Both the position numbers and the translations under genes were made by a program. A stretch of DNA of 64,000 bases, from the NCBI GenBank assembly GCA_050291365.1, contig JBNKJS010000025.1, positions 9,276-73,275 on the forward strand, written 5' to 3'. The notes under the pieces were generated by a model that was not told where the DNA came from, did no database searches, and saw only the letters and a list, made by a program, of their open reading frames with translations. Shown piece by piece: positions 1 to 9,842 of the stretch. Within the stretch, counting starts at the first letter, position 1; each line of letters opens with the position of its first letter. This DNA is from JAAGZL01 sp050291365 (GTDB lineage Bacteria > Pseudomonadota > Gammaproteobacteria > Chromatiales > Chromatiaceae).

Positions 1-1475
1 GTCTGTGGCTGCGCATTAGCCTGTGCCAACATTGCTACACCTGCCTGCTGCAGAATCTGAGCTCTGGTAAGAGCTGCAGTCTCTGCTGCGAAGTCAGCAT
101 CTTTAATCCGCGAACGCGCTGCGGATACGTTCTCCGAAATACTGGAGAGGTTGGCGATGGTTGACTCCATACGGTTCTGGATAGCACCCAATGACGCACG
201 CTGGGCATCAATAGCCGCAATCGCTACATCAAGTACTGCCAGGGCAGAGTTAGCGCCTGATTGTGTGGAAATATCTACCGTGCTAACGCTTTCACCGGTA
301 TCGGTAAAAGTGGCATCAGCAGCTGTGGTAGACATAATGTCACCCACATCACTATCAAGATTGACGTTGGTGGAGTTATTGGTCGTATAGAGCTGGATAG
401 CACCGGTAACGATACTAGCTTCACTCTCAGCCATAGCAGCTTCGGTAGTTGTAGTACCAGCGGTATCACCATAGTTGCGGGAATCTATCGCTATAGTTGC
501 GGCACCAAGGCTATCACCTGTAGCGCCATATCCGATATCTATATCGGCACCAGTCTCATCAACAATATTGAGTGTTGCACCACCTGTGGCTGCCAAACTC
601 TGCAGACTGCTCTCAGCATTGATGGCAGCAGCAAGTCCGGTATGGATCTCAGCTACGGTAGCTGAAGCGTCAGCGGTGTAGGATACAGAGACGTTGTTGA
701 TGCTAAGGGTATACACACTGCTGTTGGTTGCAGCACTGAAGGTCAATTCAGCTTCAGTTCTGGCCTCGGCTGATACACCTGATACCTGCTGGGATATAGC
801 ATCAGCAACATCCTGTGCAGATGATCCGGCAGCAACGGTTACGTTGGAGGTAGTTGAACCAACAACGAAGGTCAACGTTTCAGCTACGAACGGATGGGTT
901 GGCGTAGCGGCGGCGGTCGCAACCTGGTTTGATTCCAGACCGGTAACTGCCAGTGAATATCTTTCACCCAGATCATCAGCCTGAGTTGAACCGATGCTTA
1001 CACCGATAGTCTCATTGGCATTTGCGCCTACCTGGAACTTCTTGCTTACGAAGTTACCGTTCAGCAGTTTCAATTCACCGAATGAGGAGGTGTTAGCGAT
1101 ACGGTCAACTTCCTGGATCAGCTGACTAACTTCAGACTGCAGTGCTGTACGGTCACTTGAACTGTTGATATCGTTCGCGGACTGTACGGCCAGGGTACGC
1201 ATACGCTGTAACAGGTTTGTGGTCTCTTGCATGGCGCTTTCAGCGGTCTGAGCAAGAGAGATACCGTCGTTGGCGTTACGTATGGCCTGGTTCAGACCAT
1301 TGACCTGCGAGGTAAAACGGTTAGAAATTGCAAGACCGGCGGCGTCGTCTTTCGCGCTGTTGATACGCAGACCTGTAGACAGACGCTCCATCGCGGTCGC
1401 TATGGAACTTCCTGATTGGCCCAGTGCACGCTGGGTATTCAGGGACATTACGTTAGTGTTAATAATCATTGCCAT
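1..1475 (-). CDS. fliC: Flagellin, C-terminus cut by the window edge
   Basis: Filament subunit of the flagellum, exported by the flagellar type III apparatus. The open frame runs from ATG at 1475 (AGGAG-like site in the leader) to the left edge without a stop, so about 491 codons are present. The N-terminus MAMIINTNVMSLNTQRAL and the following conserved D0/D1 residues are typical flagellin. The C-terminal part has the matching D0/D1 end, with NRMESTIANLSSISENVSAA and, at the edge, LAQANAQPQ, so only a few residues should be missing. The variable middle (about residues 170-400) is rich in Ser, Thr and Ala. It has its own sigma-28-type promoter at 1590-1616 and lies downstream of flgL on the same strand. 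Identity is certain; the copy name is not, because flagellins are often multicopy. Confidence 0.96.
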   Translation of the reverse strand, partial: MAMIINTNVMSLNTQRALGQSGSSIATAMERLSTGLRINSAKDDAAGLAISNRFTSQVNGLNQAIRNANDGISLAQTAESAMQETTNLLQRMRTLAVQSANDINSSSDRTALQSEVSQLIQEVDRIANTSSFGELKLLNGNFVSKKFQVGANANETIGVSIGSTQADDLGERYSLAVTGLESNQVATAAATPTHPFVAETLTFVVGSTTSNVTVAAGSSAQDVADAISQQVSGVSAEARTEAELTFSAATNSSVYTLSINNVSVSYTADASATVAEIHTGLAAAINAESSLQSLAATGGATLNIVDETGADIDIGYGATGDSLGAATIAIDSRNYGDTAGTTTTEAAMAESEASIVTGAIQLYTTNNSTNVNLDSDVGDIMSTTAADATFTDTGESVSTVDISTQSGANSALAVLDVAIAAIDAQRASLGAIQNRMESTIANLSSISENVSAARSRIKDADFAAETAALTRAQILQQAGVAMLAQANAQPQ

Positions 1476-1589
1476 TTTGAAATTCTCCTAATCCCCTCGG
1501 CATTTTGCTTAATTTATAAAACGCTAGGGTCAGGTTAATAATTGACGGATATACCTGAAATGTTCTGGTATTTACCGCCTCCGGTAATT

Positions 1590-1616
1590 GTAGCGGCCAT
1601 GGCAGGGGAAACTTTA
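1590..1616 (-). promoter_or_regulatory. Sigma-28 (FliA) promoter for flagellin
   Basis: Read on the minus strand: TAAAGTTT, 11 bases, GCCGCTAC. The class consensus is TAAAGTTT-N11-GCCGATAA, so the -35 box is perfect and the -10 box differs at two positions. It lies about 115 bases upstream of the flagellin ATG. The rest of the 414-base gap (1476-1889) shows no gene; a TGGCAC at about 1830 points the wrong way and lacks a matching -12 element. Confidence 0.8.
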
Positions 1617-1889
1617 GACACAAACCCGGATGGTTTCACTGATGTCAATGCGTAGACAGATAATCGTATCTTGCTGTTATTATTGTATATTTTTCGCATA
1701 AACAACTAGCGTTCCCAAACACGGGGAAAGAGGTTCCTGACTTTCTGGTTGGGTAGAAATTTAATGCCTAAACCGGGCGTTTTTTGCGGTAATCAGGGCA
1801 ATTATATGAGTAAAGCCGGGAGACCAACACTCTGATGGCTGGCACCGAAATGGCGGGGGAGCTTGATTGCAGCTAGGCGCTGAACATCA

Positions 1890-3083
1890 TCAAATGTAAT
1901 TAAACAGAGAGAGCTCCTGCACCTTTACGTAGGCCTGCTGGGCAGCCTGCAGGGCTACGGTCTGCTGATTAAAGCGGCTTATGGCCTCGGTATAGTCCAG
2001 GTCTTCCACATCCGAGAGGTGTGCCTCAAGGACTAGCTGAATATCGGCATTGACCTCAACCTGCTCGTCGATGGCATTTAATCTGGCTCCCACCGTGGAG
2101 TGCACCTCAGATATTTTATCCATCGCCTCGGTTAAATCATTTAGATACCTATCTACCTGCCCATTGGACTCTAATGTGGATGCCAGCTGCAGCATCGTCT
2201 CAAAGATATTACGCGTACCAGTTGAAGTAGCTGTTGTGGCAGTTGTAAGTCCGGTGGCCGCTGTAGATGCCGCGACCACAGCAATATCATCATCGCTTGA
2301 GGTGAGGGTAACTGTGGAGCCAGTAGCCAGCTCTGCCGATACGTTTGTGATATCTGATATGGCATTGATGGCATCTCTGATCTGACTGGCCCGCTCTGTA
2401 GCATCGGCCGCCGCAGGTATACCACCGACACTGATGCCGTTAATTGTAAGATCTCCATCCGCAATGGCCGCAAAGCTGGTAGCGGCGATGCCAGTAACTG
2501 TGGCCCAAGGTCCAGTATCCACATTCACAAACAGATCGAAACCGTTGTCTCCGTCCGCTATGGTGCGATCTGCCGATATCTGCAACTGCCTCTGGCCCTG
2601 GTCTCCACTGTAGGTGAAGGTATCAGACGCCGTACGGGTAAAAGGTTTGGTGCCGCTTTTGTAGCCGGAGAAGATATATTCTCCACTGGAGTCTCTGGTA
2701 TTGGCCAAACTCTCTAACTCATCTACTAATAGTGTAACCTCATCCGCCAGGGCCTTGGTCTCCTCTGCAGACAATACGGCTGTATTACTACCCTGCACTC
2801 CCAAGACCCGCACCCGCTGCAGCAGATTAGTTACACCAAACAGCACACTCTCTTCCTGCTCTAGTCTGGAACTAGCGCGATCGGCATTAACCTGATACTG
2901 CTCTACCCTGCCAATAGCACTCTTCAGGTCCACAACCCTCACCGACCCGGTGGGATCATCCGATGGGGTGACGATACGTTTACCAGTCGAAAGCTGAAGC
3001 TGGGTCTTACTCATCCTGGCCTGTTGCTCCAACATGGAACTAATGGATTGATCCGTCATTGTTCTGGTCGAGATTCTATACAT
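1890..3083 (-). CDS. flgL: Flagellar hook-filament junction protein FlgL (HAP3)
   Basis: Second junction protein between hook and filament; it sits on FlgK and receives the first flagellins. The 397-residue product has a flagellin-like N-terminal helix region (MYRISTRTMTDQSISSMLEQ, then QLQLSTGKRIVTPSDDPTG) and a flagellin-like C-terminal helix ending in AYVKVQELSLFNYI. A variable Ser/Thr/Ala-rich middle lies between. The start is ATG at 3083, two bases after the flgK stop, and its ribosome site AGGAGA overlaps the last flgK codons, so the two genes are translationally coupled. Length is within the family range. Confidence 0.95.
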   Translation of the reverse strand: MYRISTRTMTDQSISSMLEQQARMSKTQLQLSTGKRIVTPSDDPTGSVRVVDLKSAIGRVEQYQVNADRASSRLEQEESVLFGVTNLLQRVRVLGVQGSNTAVLSAEETKALADEVTLLVDELESLANTRDSSGEYIFSGYKSGTKPFTRTASDTFTYSGDQGQRQLQISADRTIADGDNGFDLFVNVDTGPWATVTGIAATSFAAIADGDLTINGISVGGIPAAADATERASQIRDAINAISDITNVSAELATGSTVTLTSSDDDIAVVAASTAATGLTTATTATSTGTRNIFETMLQLASTLESNGQVDRYLNDLTEAMDKISEVHSTVGARLNAIDEQVEVNADIQLVLEAHLSDVEDLDYTEAISRFNQQTVALQAAQQAYVKVQELSLFNYI

Positions 3084-3085
3084 AA

Positions 3086-5053
3086 CTATCTCCTGACGGC
3101 CCCAAGCAGGCTATCAAACAGTGTATTGGAAACTGCAATAACCTGGGCTGCCGCTTGATAGGCCTGCTGAAACCGCACCAGGTTTGCCGCCTCTTCATCC
3201 AGATTAACTCCGGAAACAGAAGAGAACTGGGTTTCATTGAAATCGAGCAGGGCCTGTTGTGAATTGTAGTTTGACTCGGACACATTGGTTTTGGTCCCCA
3301 CATCCGCAATCAACTGGGCATAGGTACTCTGAAAGGTGGTGGTGGCGGCCAGGGCATTGGCAGAATCACCCAGAAGCACATTGGTGGTTTGCAGCTCAGC
3401 CATGGCCAGAGCATTTCGGTTGTCGCCGATGCCGTCGGTATTGTAGCCGATGGTAAACTCATCGCCCGCTGCTGGCGCTCCGGTAATCTGGATACGGTAA
3501 CCGTAGTCCAGGACGCCGGGGGTCGGGAACACCTCTGCCCCTGCGGTATAGCCTATGCCAGCCTCCAACAACACCGGCGCCGCAGGATTGGTATTGTCGT
3601 AGACACTATAAGTATTAGCCGCAGTAAACCGAATCATGATTGGTGGCGTCAGGGCCCCTGCGGTTGTGGTAAAGGAGGCGTTGGTGATATCCACCACCTC
3701 ACCAGCCGATATGGCTCCAGTGGTACCTGTGTTGTTAATAGAGGCGCCAGTAACAATCGGGGCAGCAGCAGCCACCTCCCTGGGATCGGTCAGATTCAGG
3801 CTTAAATAACCCGCAGCCGCCCGGGTAGGACGGATAATGGTTGTCTCACCCGCCGCTGGCGCTCCTCCCAGGGTCAGGGTAAAACCGTCATTGGTCAGGG
3901 ATGCTGGGACCGTGGTATCAAGCGCGAAGGTAGTGTCATCGGATAGACGGGTAAGGGTGTAACTGGTACCACCGTTATAAATCAACCTGTAGTCGCTACT
4001 GGTCAAATCCGTCATGTCGGAATAGGCAAAACTCACTGTGCCAGTTGCCCCTGAATTTTGGATCACTACCCCCTGACTAGTCTGGGGTGCGCTGAACATA
4101 AGCCCCCCCAGGTTTCCATCCAGATCCATGCCGCGCTGATGCTGGGTATTGAGTTCATCTGTAATACCCAAGGCCACCAGGCCCAGCATATTTTGTCCGT
4201 TATCCAAAATCTCTGTACGGAAGTTGAGCAGACCGCCGATCTCTCCACCGGTTATAAAGTCGGTAACAACCTGGGATGAGTTTTGGGTGGTGTATACGAT
4301 ATCCCTATTATTACCATCGGCGCCCACTGCAGTTGAGAGGGTTGAGTAGGCGGTGCCGGTCACCAGGGGCTGCCCTGTGCCGATAAAGACATTGATGGCC
4401 CCATCTCTCTGCTTAACTGTGCTTACAGAAACCAGTTCTGAAAGTTTATTCAACAGCAGGTCTCTCTCATCCAACAGATCGTTAGGTTCGCCAGTTGCGA
4501 TGATGATCTCAGTGTTTATATCTGCCAGGTTGCTGGCGATACTGGTGATTTCACTGGTAATGCTGGTAAGCTCATTATTCAGCATTCTGCGAGATTCATT
4601 GATTTCATTATTTAGATCGTGGAAGCGATCCACCATGGATTGAGCCTCAAGCAGAAACACCCGACGGGCGGCTATTGAGGTAGGGTCGTCTGAAACTGTA
4701 TTAATTGCAGTAAAGAAATCCTGCATAGCTGGATCAAGACCAGTATCAGAGTCCGCCAGAAGGTTGTCTAATCTACTGGCGTTTGTGTAGTAGGTATCCA
4801 TCTCATTGGTGGCTGAGAGGCTGGACCTGACCGAGCCGGCAAGAAACTCATCATATTGGCGGGTTATCTGAGTGACCTGGACTCCGGTACCTACCCAGTT
4901 ATCTCCCAACTGCTGTGGCACACGGGTAGCCATATCAACCCGCTGACGATTATATCCCTCAGTATTTGCATTGGAGATATTGTGCCCGGTAGTTGCCAGG
5001 GAGCGTTGATAGGCCAACAGGGCCGAAACGCCAATGTTAAGAATATCTGTCAT
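3086..5053 (-). CDS. flgK: Flagellar hook-associated protein FlgK (HAP1)
   Basis: First hook-filament junction protein. The 655-residue product begins with the rod/hook signature (SALLAYQRSLATTGHNISNA, followed by NTEGYNRQRV, about residues 9-40). It ends with the conserved C-terminal motif GVNLDEEAANLVRFQQAYQA before the last 25 residues. The long middle is variable. It lies directly upstream of flgL and downstream of flgJ with a 72-base gap. No clear sigma-28 promoter was found in that gap, so it may be co-transcribed from upstream. Confidence 0.95.
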   Translation of the reverse strand: MTDILNIGVSALLAYQRSLATTGHNISNANTEGYNRQRVDMATRVPQQLGDNWVGTGVQVTQITRQYDEFLAGSVRSSLSATNEMDTYYTNASRLDNLLADSDTGLDPAMQDFFTAINTVSDDPTSIAARRVFLLEAQSMVDRFHDLNNEINESRRMLNNELTSITSEITSIASNLADINTEIIIATGEPNDLLDERDLLLNKLSELVSVSTVKQRDGAINVFIGTGQPLVTGTAYSTLSTAVGADGNNRDIVYTTQNSSQVVTDFITGGEIGGLLNFRTEILDNGQNMLGLVALGITDELNTQHQRGMDLDGNLGGLMFSAPQTSQGVVIQNSGATGTVSFAYSDMTDLTSSDYRLIYNGGTSYTLTRLSDDTTFALDTTVPASLTNDGFTLTLGGAPAAGETTIIRPTRAAAGYLSLNLTDPREVAAAAPIVTGASINNTGTTGAISAGEVVDITNASFTTTAGALTPPIMIRFTAANTYSVYDNTNPAAPVLLEAGIGYTAGAEVFPTPGVLDYGYRIQITGAPAAGDEFTIGYNTDGIGDNRNALAMAELQTTNVLLGDSANALAATTTFQSTYAQLIADVGTKTNVSESNYNSQQALLDFNETQFSSVSGVNLDEEAANLVRFQQAYQAAAQVIAVSNTLFDSLLGAVRR

Positions 5054-5125
5054 ATCATCACCTACTCATGGATCTGATCATTAGGAACAATAAGTCATTC
5101 CCGGAGACCACATAATCCATACCGT

Positions 5126-6232
5126 TTATAGCGACCTCTCGCCGCTTTCCTTGAGCTGTTGCAGAGCCCTCTGCATGTCCCTTCCTTCCATCACTGAGGT
5201 CAGTTTCTCTGCATAGCGTGGGTCTGTGGCATATCCTGCCTTTTGCAACTCACGGAAGAATTGCTTGCTATCAGAGGTACTGGCCAGGGCCTTGGAATAT
5301 CTTGGATTTGACTGTAAAAAGTCCACATAATCGTTAAAACTGTCGCGAAATGAGCCGTACGCGCGAAACCTGTCCTTCTTTCTTACCGCTACGCCCTGCT
5401 CATACTCCAGGGTACCGATATTCACGCTGTCGCCCTTCCAACGCCTGCCGGTCTTAATACCAAACAGATTATTGGCTGACCCACCCTTGCCTGACGGCAT
5501 GATGTGTCTGCCCCAACCGGTCTCAAGGGCGGCCTGAGCCAACAGGGCAGCAGGAGCCAATCCCAGTTTTTCCGCGGCCTCGCGGGCCCATGGCCAGAGC
5601 TGCTGTACAAAATCAGACTTCTTCCAACTCTTTGGATTGGTGGCCGCTACCGGCTGTGATTGCGGCTGTATCTGCTCATCAGGCGAAACACCGAACAGAG
5701 ATTCTGTTTTTGATGCGCCCTTAGGAATGAATGGCGAATTTAGTTCTGATATGGTTTTAGGAATTTCATGCTGCATGCTAATCCTGTTACCCGCCACCAT
5801 CTGACTCTCGCCCATGGCGATGATTGGTTTTCCATCCTGCATGGAGACCGGAAGAGTGGAACTACGCTCCAGCATACTGATGACCTCTTTGCGATACTCG
5901 CTATAGCTGTTCACTGGCTTACTATCGTCTGCCGTCTCTGTTCCACCAAGCTGGCTTTTGATCACCTCTGCCAGACCAATGCCGCCACTTTCAGATAGAT
6001 GAACGGCCAACTGCTGGTCATACATCTCCTGATAAAACTTGGTCTGGTCGTTATCCATAATCCCTTCACCCAGACTGGCCTGGCGCATACTTTTCAGCAT
6101 CATCTGGGTAAATATAGATTCAAACTGGCGTGCAACCTGATCCAGAGAGCCCTTGGCATCTGAACGTGCCTTGGCCTTGAGCTCTGCTACGCCCTGAAAA
6201 TCTGTATATAGTGATGCTGGTGCGGTATTCAT
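5126..6232 (-). CDS. flgJ: Flagellar rod assembly protein/muramidase FlgJ
   Basis: Dual-function periplasmic protein: the N-terminal part caps the growing rod, the C-terminal part opens peptidoglycan for it. Residues 1-100 carry the rod-binding domain (VARQFESIFTQMMLKSMRQ). Residues about 205-360 form a glucosaminidase-type domain with the probable catalytic Glu237 in LAQAALETGWG and a NNLFGIKTG segment. At 368 residues it is longer than the roughly 313-residue E. coli protein; the extra length is a Gln/Ser-rich linker at about 100-205. It follows flgI closely (4-base gap). Confidence 0.95.
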   Translation of the reverse strand: MNTAPASLYTDFQGVAELKAKARSDAKGSLDQVARQFESIFTQMMLKSMRQASLGEGIMDNDQTKFYQEMYDQQLAVHLSESGGIGLAEVIKSQLGGTETADDSKPVNSYSEYRKEVISMLERSSTLPVSMQDGKPIIAMGESQMVAGNRISMQHEIPKTISELNSPFIPKGASKTESLFGVSPDEQIQPQSQPVAATNPKSWKKSDFVQQLWPWAREAAEKLGLAPAALLAQAALETGWGRHIMPSGKGGSANNLFGIKTGRRWKGDSVNIGTLEYEQGVAVRKKDRFRAYGSFRDSFNDYVDFLQSNPRYSKALASTSDSKQFFRELQKAGYATDPRYAEKLTSVMEGRDMQRALQQLKESGERSL

Positions 6233-6236
6233 GAGA

Positions 6237-7397
6237 TTAAATCACTATCAACTCCGCTCTTAGGGAACCGGCCTGTTTCAGCGCCTCCAGGATCGCAACC
6301 AGGTCACTGGGAGCTGCCCCTACCTGATTGACCGCGCGTACCACCTCATCCAAGGTCACACCGGTGTTAAACAGGAACATGCGACTTCCACCCTCTGCCA
6401 CATCCACCTGAGTGTTTGGTACAACAGTGGTTGTTCCGGCCGCAAGGGCATTAGGTTGTGATACCTGCTGATCCTCGCTAATGGTTACCGTCAGGTTGCC
6501 ATGTGATACCGCCGCTGGTGATACCCGAACCTCGCTACTGATAACTACGGTCCCGGTGCGTGAGTTCACTACCACCCTGGCTGGGGCCTCACCCGGATCC
6601 ACCTCAAGGTTCTCCAACAGGGATACAAAGCTGACCCTCTGGGCCGGATCTAGAGGCGAGTCCACCCTAATAGAGGTGGCATCTATAGCCTTGGCGGCAT
6701 TTGGGCCTATGGCCAGGTTAATGCTCTCAACCACCCTACGCGCGGTAGTGAAGTCGCCGCGGTGTAGGTTCAGCACCAGGAAATTGTTTTTGCTAAATGG
6801 GGTTACTACCATACGCTCAACACTGGCACCGTTTGGTATACGCCCAACACTTGGAATATTGATAGTAATGCTGGAGCCATCAGCACCAGACGCACTAAGA
6901 CCGCCCACTACCAGGTTACCCTGAGCTACCGCATACACCTTACCATCAGCACCCTTCAGAGGAGACATGAGCAAAGTACCGCCACGCAGACTCTTAGCAT
7001 CACCTATAGATGAAACCGTTACATCAATCTTCTGACCAGGCTTGGCAAATGGAGGCAGATCGGCATGGATAGTGACCGCCGCCACGTTCTTTGGATTCAG
7101 GCTGGTTCCCGCTGGCACTACGATTCCGAGTTGGGTCAGCATACTTCTCAGGCTCTGCCCAGTAAATGGAGACGAGTTGACCTTATCACCACTACCATTC
7201 AAACCAACCACCAGACCGTAACCGATCAACTGATTGCTGCGCACACCGGCAACAGAGGCGATATCCTTTACCCGCGCCGCTTGCGAAACTGGCGCATATA
7301 AACCTATGGTAAAGGCCATCCCAGCAACCAGAAACATAGACAGGCATCTGCCCATCTGTTTCCTTATGCTGATCCGCTGTCTATATTGTTGACACAT
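6237..7397 (-). CDS. flgI: Flagellar P-ring protein FlgI
   Basis: Forms the periplasmic P-ring around the rod, in the peptidoglycan layer. The 386-residue product has an N-terminal signal peptide (hydrophobic about residues 17-40, cleaved near SQAA/RVKDI). The mature family signature follows: RVKDIASVAGVRSNQLIGYG, then LVVGLNGSGDK. It ends with LEALKQAGSLRAELIVI, typical of the family. The ATG at 7397 is set by an AGGAGG site that overlaps the stop codon of flgH, so translation is coupled to flgH. Confidence 0.96.
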   Translation of the reverse strand: MCQQYRQRISIRKQMGRCLSMFLVAGMAFTIGLYAPVSQAARVKDIASVAGVRSNQLIGYGLVVGLNGSGDKVNSSPFTGQSLRSMLTQLGIVVPAGTSLNPKNVAAVTIHADLPPFAKPGQKIDVTVSSIGDAKSLRGGTLLMSPLKGADGKVYAVAQGNLVVGGLSASGADGSSITINIPSVGRIPNGASVERMVVTPFSKNNFLVLNLHRGDFTTARRVVESINLAIGPNAAKAIDATSIRVDSPLDPAQRVSFVSLLENLEVDPGEAPARVVVNSRTGTVVISSEVRVSPAAVSHGNLTVTISEDQQVSQPNALAAGTTTVVPNTQVDVAEGGSRMFLFNTGVTLDEVVRAVNQVGAAPSDLVAILEALKQAGSLRAELIVI

Positions 7398-7406
7398 GGT
7401 GACCTC

Positions 7407-8114
7407 CTAAAACGGCATAAGTGCGCTGATAAAGAACTTAGACAACCAACCCATTACGCTTGCATCTGCAACAGCGCCATCTCCTACATAAACAATGGTG
7501 GGATCTGCCAGACGGGGTGACTCAACTGTATTAGTAGCGTCTATATCTGATGGACGAACGATACCTGACAGTTTGATATACTCGTTGCCCTGATTGATAC
7601 CGATACGTTTCTCACCACGAACCATCAGATAACCGTTTGCCAGGACCTCAGTAACAGTCACGGTAATATCGCCAGTCAGCTTATTGCTCTGGGAGCTATC
7701 GCCTTCGCCATCAAAGGCGTGGCTGGACTGTAGGCTCATGCTGAGATCGTTGTTCTTGTTACTGGCCAGGGGAAGAACCTTGGGGGTATCGAACTGTGGG
7801 GTGCTTCCCAGGATAGTAGGATTGGTGACACTGGTAGTATTTGTTTTATCCACCGCCGTAGCGGCCTTCTTGGTGGCGTCCGTCTGCTCAACCAATTTTA
7901 TGGTCAACATATCACCAACACGGCGAGCACGAATGTTCTCAAACCAGAAGGTTGAATAACCTGTCTGATAGATGGATCCTGTCCCTTCTGGTGCTGGCGG
8001 CGCAGCTATAGGACGGACAGCAGCATAGTCTGGGTCACGCTTGGGTGGGGTATTACAACCCACCACCAGCACTGCTGCCGCCACCATCACTGATAATCCA
8101 ATATTTCTGTTCAT
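7407..8114 (-). CDS. flgH: Flagellar L-ring lipoprotein FlgH
   Basis: Forms the L-ring in the outer membrane. The 235-residue product has a lipoprotein signal peptide with lipobox LVVGC (Cys20). The conserved FlgH core follows: FENIRARRVGDMLTIKLVEQ, then an LTGDITVTVTEVLANGYLMV segment at about 145-165 and an IVRPSDID segment. It sits between flgG and flgI; the flgI ribosome site overlaps its stop. Confidence 0.96.
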   Translation of the reverse strand: MNRNIGLSVMVAAAVLVVGCNTPPKRDPDYAAVRPIAAPPAPEGTGSIYQTGYSTFWFENIRARRVGDMLTIKLVEQTDATKKAATAVDKTNTTSVTNPTILGSTPQFDTPKVLPLASNKNNDLSMSLQSSHAFDGEGDSSQSNKLTGDITVTVTEVLANGYLMVRGEKRIGINQGNEYIKLSGIVRPSDIDATNTVESPRLADPTIVYVGDGAVADASVMGWLSKFFISALMPF

Positions 8115-8145
8115 CTCTATGCCTTGTTCTTAACCGTTATTCATA

Positions 8146-8931
8146 TCAAAGCTGGTTACTCACATAGGCCAGCATCTCATCTGTAGTGGATATGGCCTTG
8201 GAGTTCATCTCATAGGCACGCTGGGTCTCGATCATATTCACCAACTCCTCCACCACATTCACGTTAGAGCTTTCCAAAGAGCCTTGGATCAGGGTACCCA
8301 GACCGTCCTGGCCTGGGGTGGCAGTCTGAGGCGATCCACTGGCCGCAGACTCCCGAAACAGGTTGTCGCCTATGGCCTCAAGACCGGTGGGGTTGATAAA
8401 GTCAGCGATCTCTATGTTTCCAATCGTGGTGGGCGTAGCGCTGCCTGAAACCAGGGCCGAAACGACACCATCTGAACCTATGGTTAGGCTAAGGGTATTG
8501 GCCGGTACGGTAATAGCCGGATCAAAAGCGTAGCCGTTGGCAGTGACTAACTGGCCATCCGCATCCGTACCAAAGGATCCATCTCTGGTATATACAATGG
8601 AGCCATCAGGATGCAGGATCTGGAAAAAACCACGTCCCTGAATAGCTATATCGAATGCATTTCCGGTCTGCATTATATTGCCCTGGGTATGCAGCTTCTG
8701 GGTTGCCACAGTGCGTACACCTGTGCCAAGTGCCAGACCGGAAGGCAATTGAGTATCCTGGGATGACTGGGCACCAACCTGCCGAACATTCTGATAGATC
8801 AGATCCTCAAATATGGCTCGATCTCGTTTGAATCCGGTGGTCTTCACATTTGCCAGATTATTAGCGATTACCGCCATCTGGGTCTGCTGTGCGTCCAGTC
8901 CTGTTTTTGCTATCCAAAGTGCCGGGTACAT
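8146..8931 (-). CDS. flgG: Flagellar distal rod protein FlgG
   Basis: Distal rod subunit, exported axial protein. The 261-residue length matches the E. coli family (260). The N-terminal signature is MYPALWIAKTGLDAQQTQM and NNLANVKTTGFKRDRA. The C-terminal axial signature is LESSNVNVVEELVNMIETQR followed by AYEMNSKAISTTDEMLAYVSNQL. It lies 72 bases after flgF and 31 bases before flgH, all on the minus strand. Confidence 0.97.
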   Translation of the reverse strand: MYPALWIAKTGLDAQQTQMAVIANNLANVKTTGFKRDRAIFEDLIYQNVRQVGAQSSQDTQLPSGLALGTGVRTVATQKLHTQGNIMQTGNAFDIAIQGRGFFQILHPDGSIVYTRDGSFGTDADGQLVTANGYAFDPAITVPANTLSLTIGSDGVVSALVSGSATPTTIGNIEIADFINPTGLEAIGDNLFRESAASGSPQTATPGQDGLGTLIQGSLESSNVNVVEELVNMIETQRAYEMNSKAISTTDEMLAYVSNQL

Positions 8932-9003
8932 AATCTTCTACCTTTATGTTCTTTGTTGAATCTCTCTATAAATTGATTAAGCAATATCTCTGCCACTAAT
9001 CAA

Positions 9004-9744
9004 TTAACCGATACGTAAAATACTGGTTGATCCCTGCTCCATCTCTTCTGCGGTCTTCATCATCTTGACCTGAATCTCAAACCTACGTGAGAGTTCAATC
9101 ATATCCACCATGGAATCGACCACGTTGACGTTACTACTCTCCAGAGTGCCGCTAATCAGCTGTAGCGAGGCATCCGGCTCGGTGCTAACACCCTCTTTCA
9201 GACGCATCAGGCCATCCATGCCTTTTTCCATATCGGAATTATCCGGATTTATCATCTTGATCTGGTCCACTATCGCCAGCTCATTTACGGCCTGACCGAG
9301 GGGACGGATGGATATAGTTCCATCGGGCGCAATGTCTATCTTCTCGGCTGGAGGTATTGCAATAGGGCCCCCATTGCCGACTACTGGCAATCCGTTGCCG
9401 GTTGTTAGTTGTCCGTTGGCGTCCAGTTTCAGGTCACCACGTCTGGTATAGGCCTCATTACCATCTGGGGACTGGACTGCAATCCAGCCCTTGCCATTGA
9501 GGGCGACATCCAGATCTCGTCCGGTCTGAACAATCGAGCCTGACTTAAAGTCGATAGCTGGCCGTTCACTCAAGGCATAGACACGGGTGGGGTGGCCATC
9601 ACCAAACACAGGCATACTGCGAAACTGCTGCAGGTCAGCCAGGAATCCTGGGGTGCTGGCATTGGCCAGATTGGAGCTATTAGTGGCCTGAGCCAGGATA
9701 GTCTCCTTGGCGCCACTCATAGCTACATAAAGCATTCTGTCCAT
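9004..9744 (-). CDS. flgF: Flagellar proximal rod protein FlgF
   Basis: Proximal rod subunit. The 246-residue product has the axial N-terminal motif NSSNLANASTPGFLADL and the C-terminal motif LESSNVNVVDSMVDMIELSR, then FEIQVKMMKTAEEM. Its start (MDRMLYVAMSGAKE) has a strong GGGAGG ribosome site a few bases upstream. It lies between flgE and flgG as in other gammaproteobacteria. Confidence 0.96.
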   Translation of the reverse strand: MDRMLYVAMSGAKETILAQATNSSNLANASTPGFLADLQQFRSMPVFGDGHPTRVYALSERPAIDFKSGSIVQTGRDLDVALNGKGWIAVQSPDGNEAYTRRGDLKLDANGQLTTGNGLPVVGNGGPIAIPPAEKIDIAPDGTISIRPLGQAVNELAIVDQIKMINPDNSDMEKGMDGLMRLKEGVSTEPDASLQLISGTLESSNVNVVDSMVDMIELSRRFEIQVKMMKTAEEMEQGSTSILRIG

Positions 9745-9842
9745 TTTTCCTCCCTTCGGTCGGTAGGGCTTGGGGCCGGGGAATCAGGGCCAAGGAAGTG
9801 TTACCTCGGCCCTCGGCCCTGTTACCTGATACCTACCATCTA

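Noticed and set aside
1830..1850. TGGCAC resembling a sigma-54 -24 box
   Set aside because: It is on the strand pointing away from fliC and has no GC at the correct -12 spacing.
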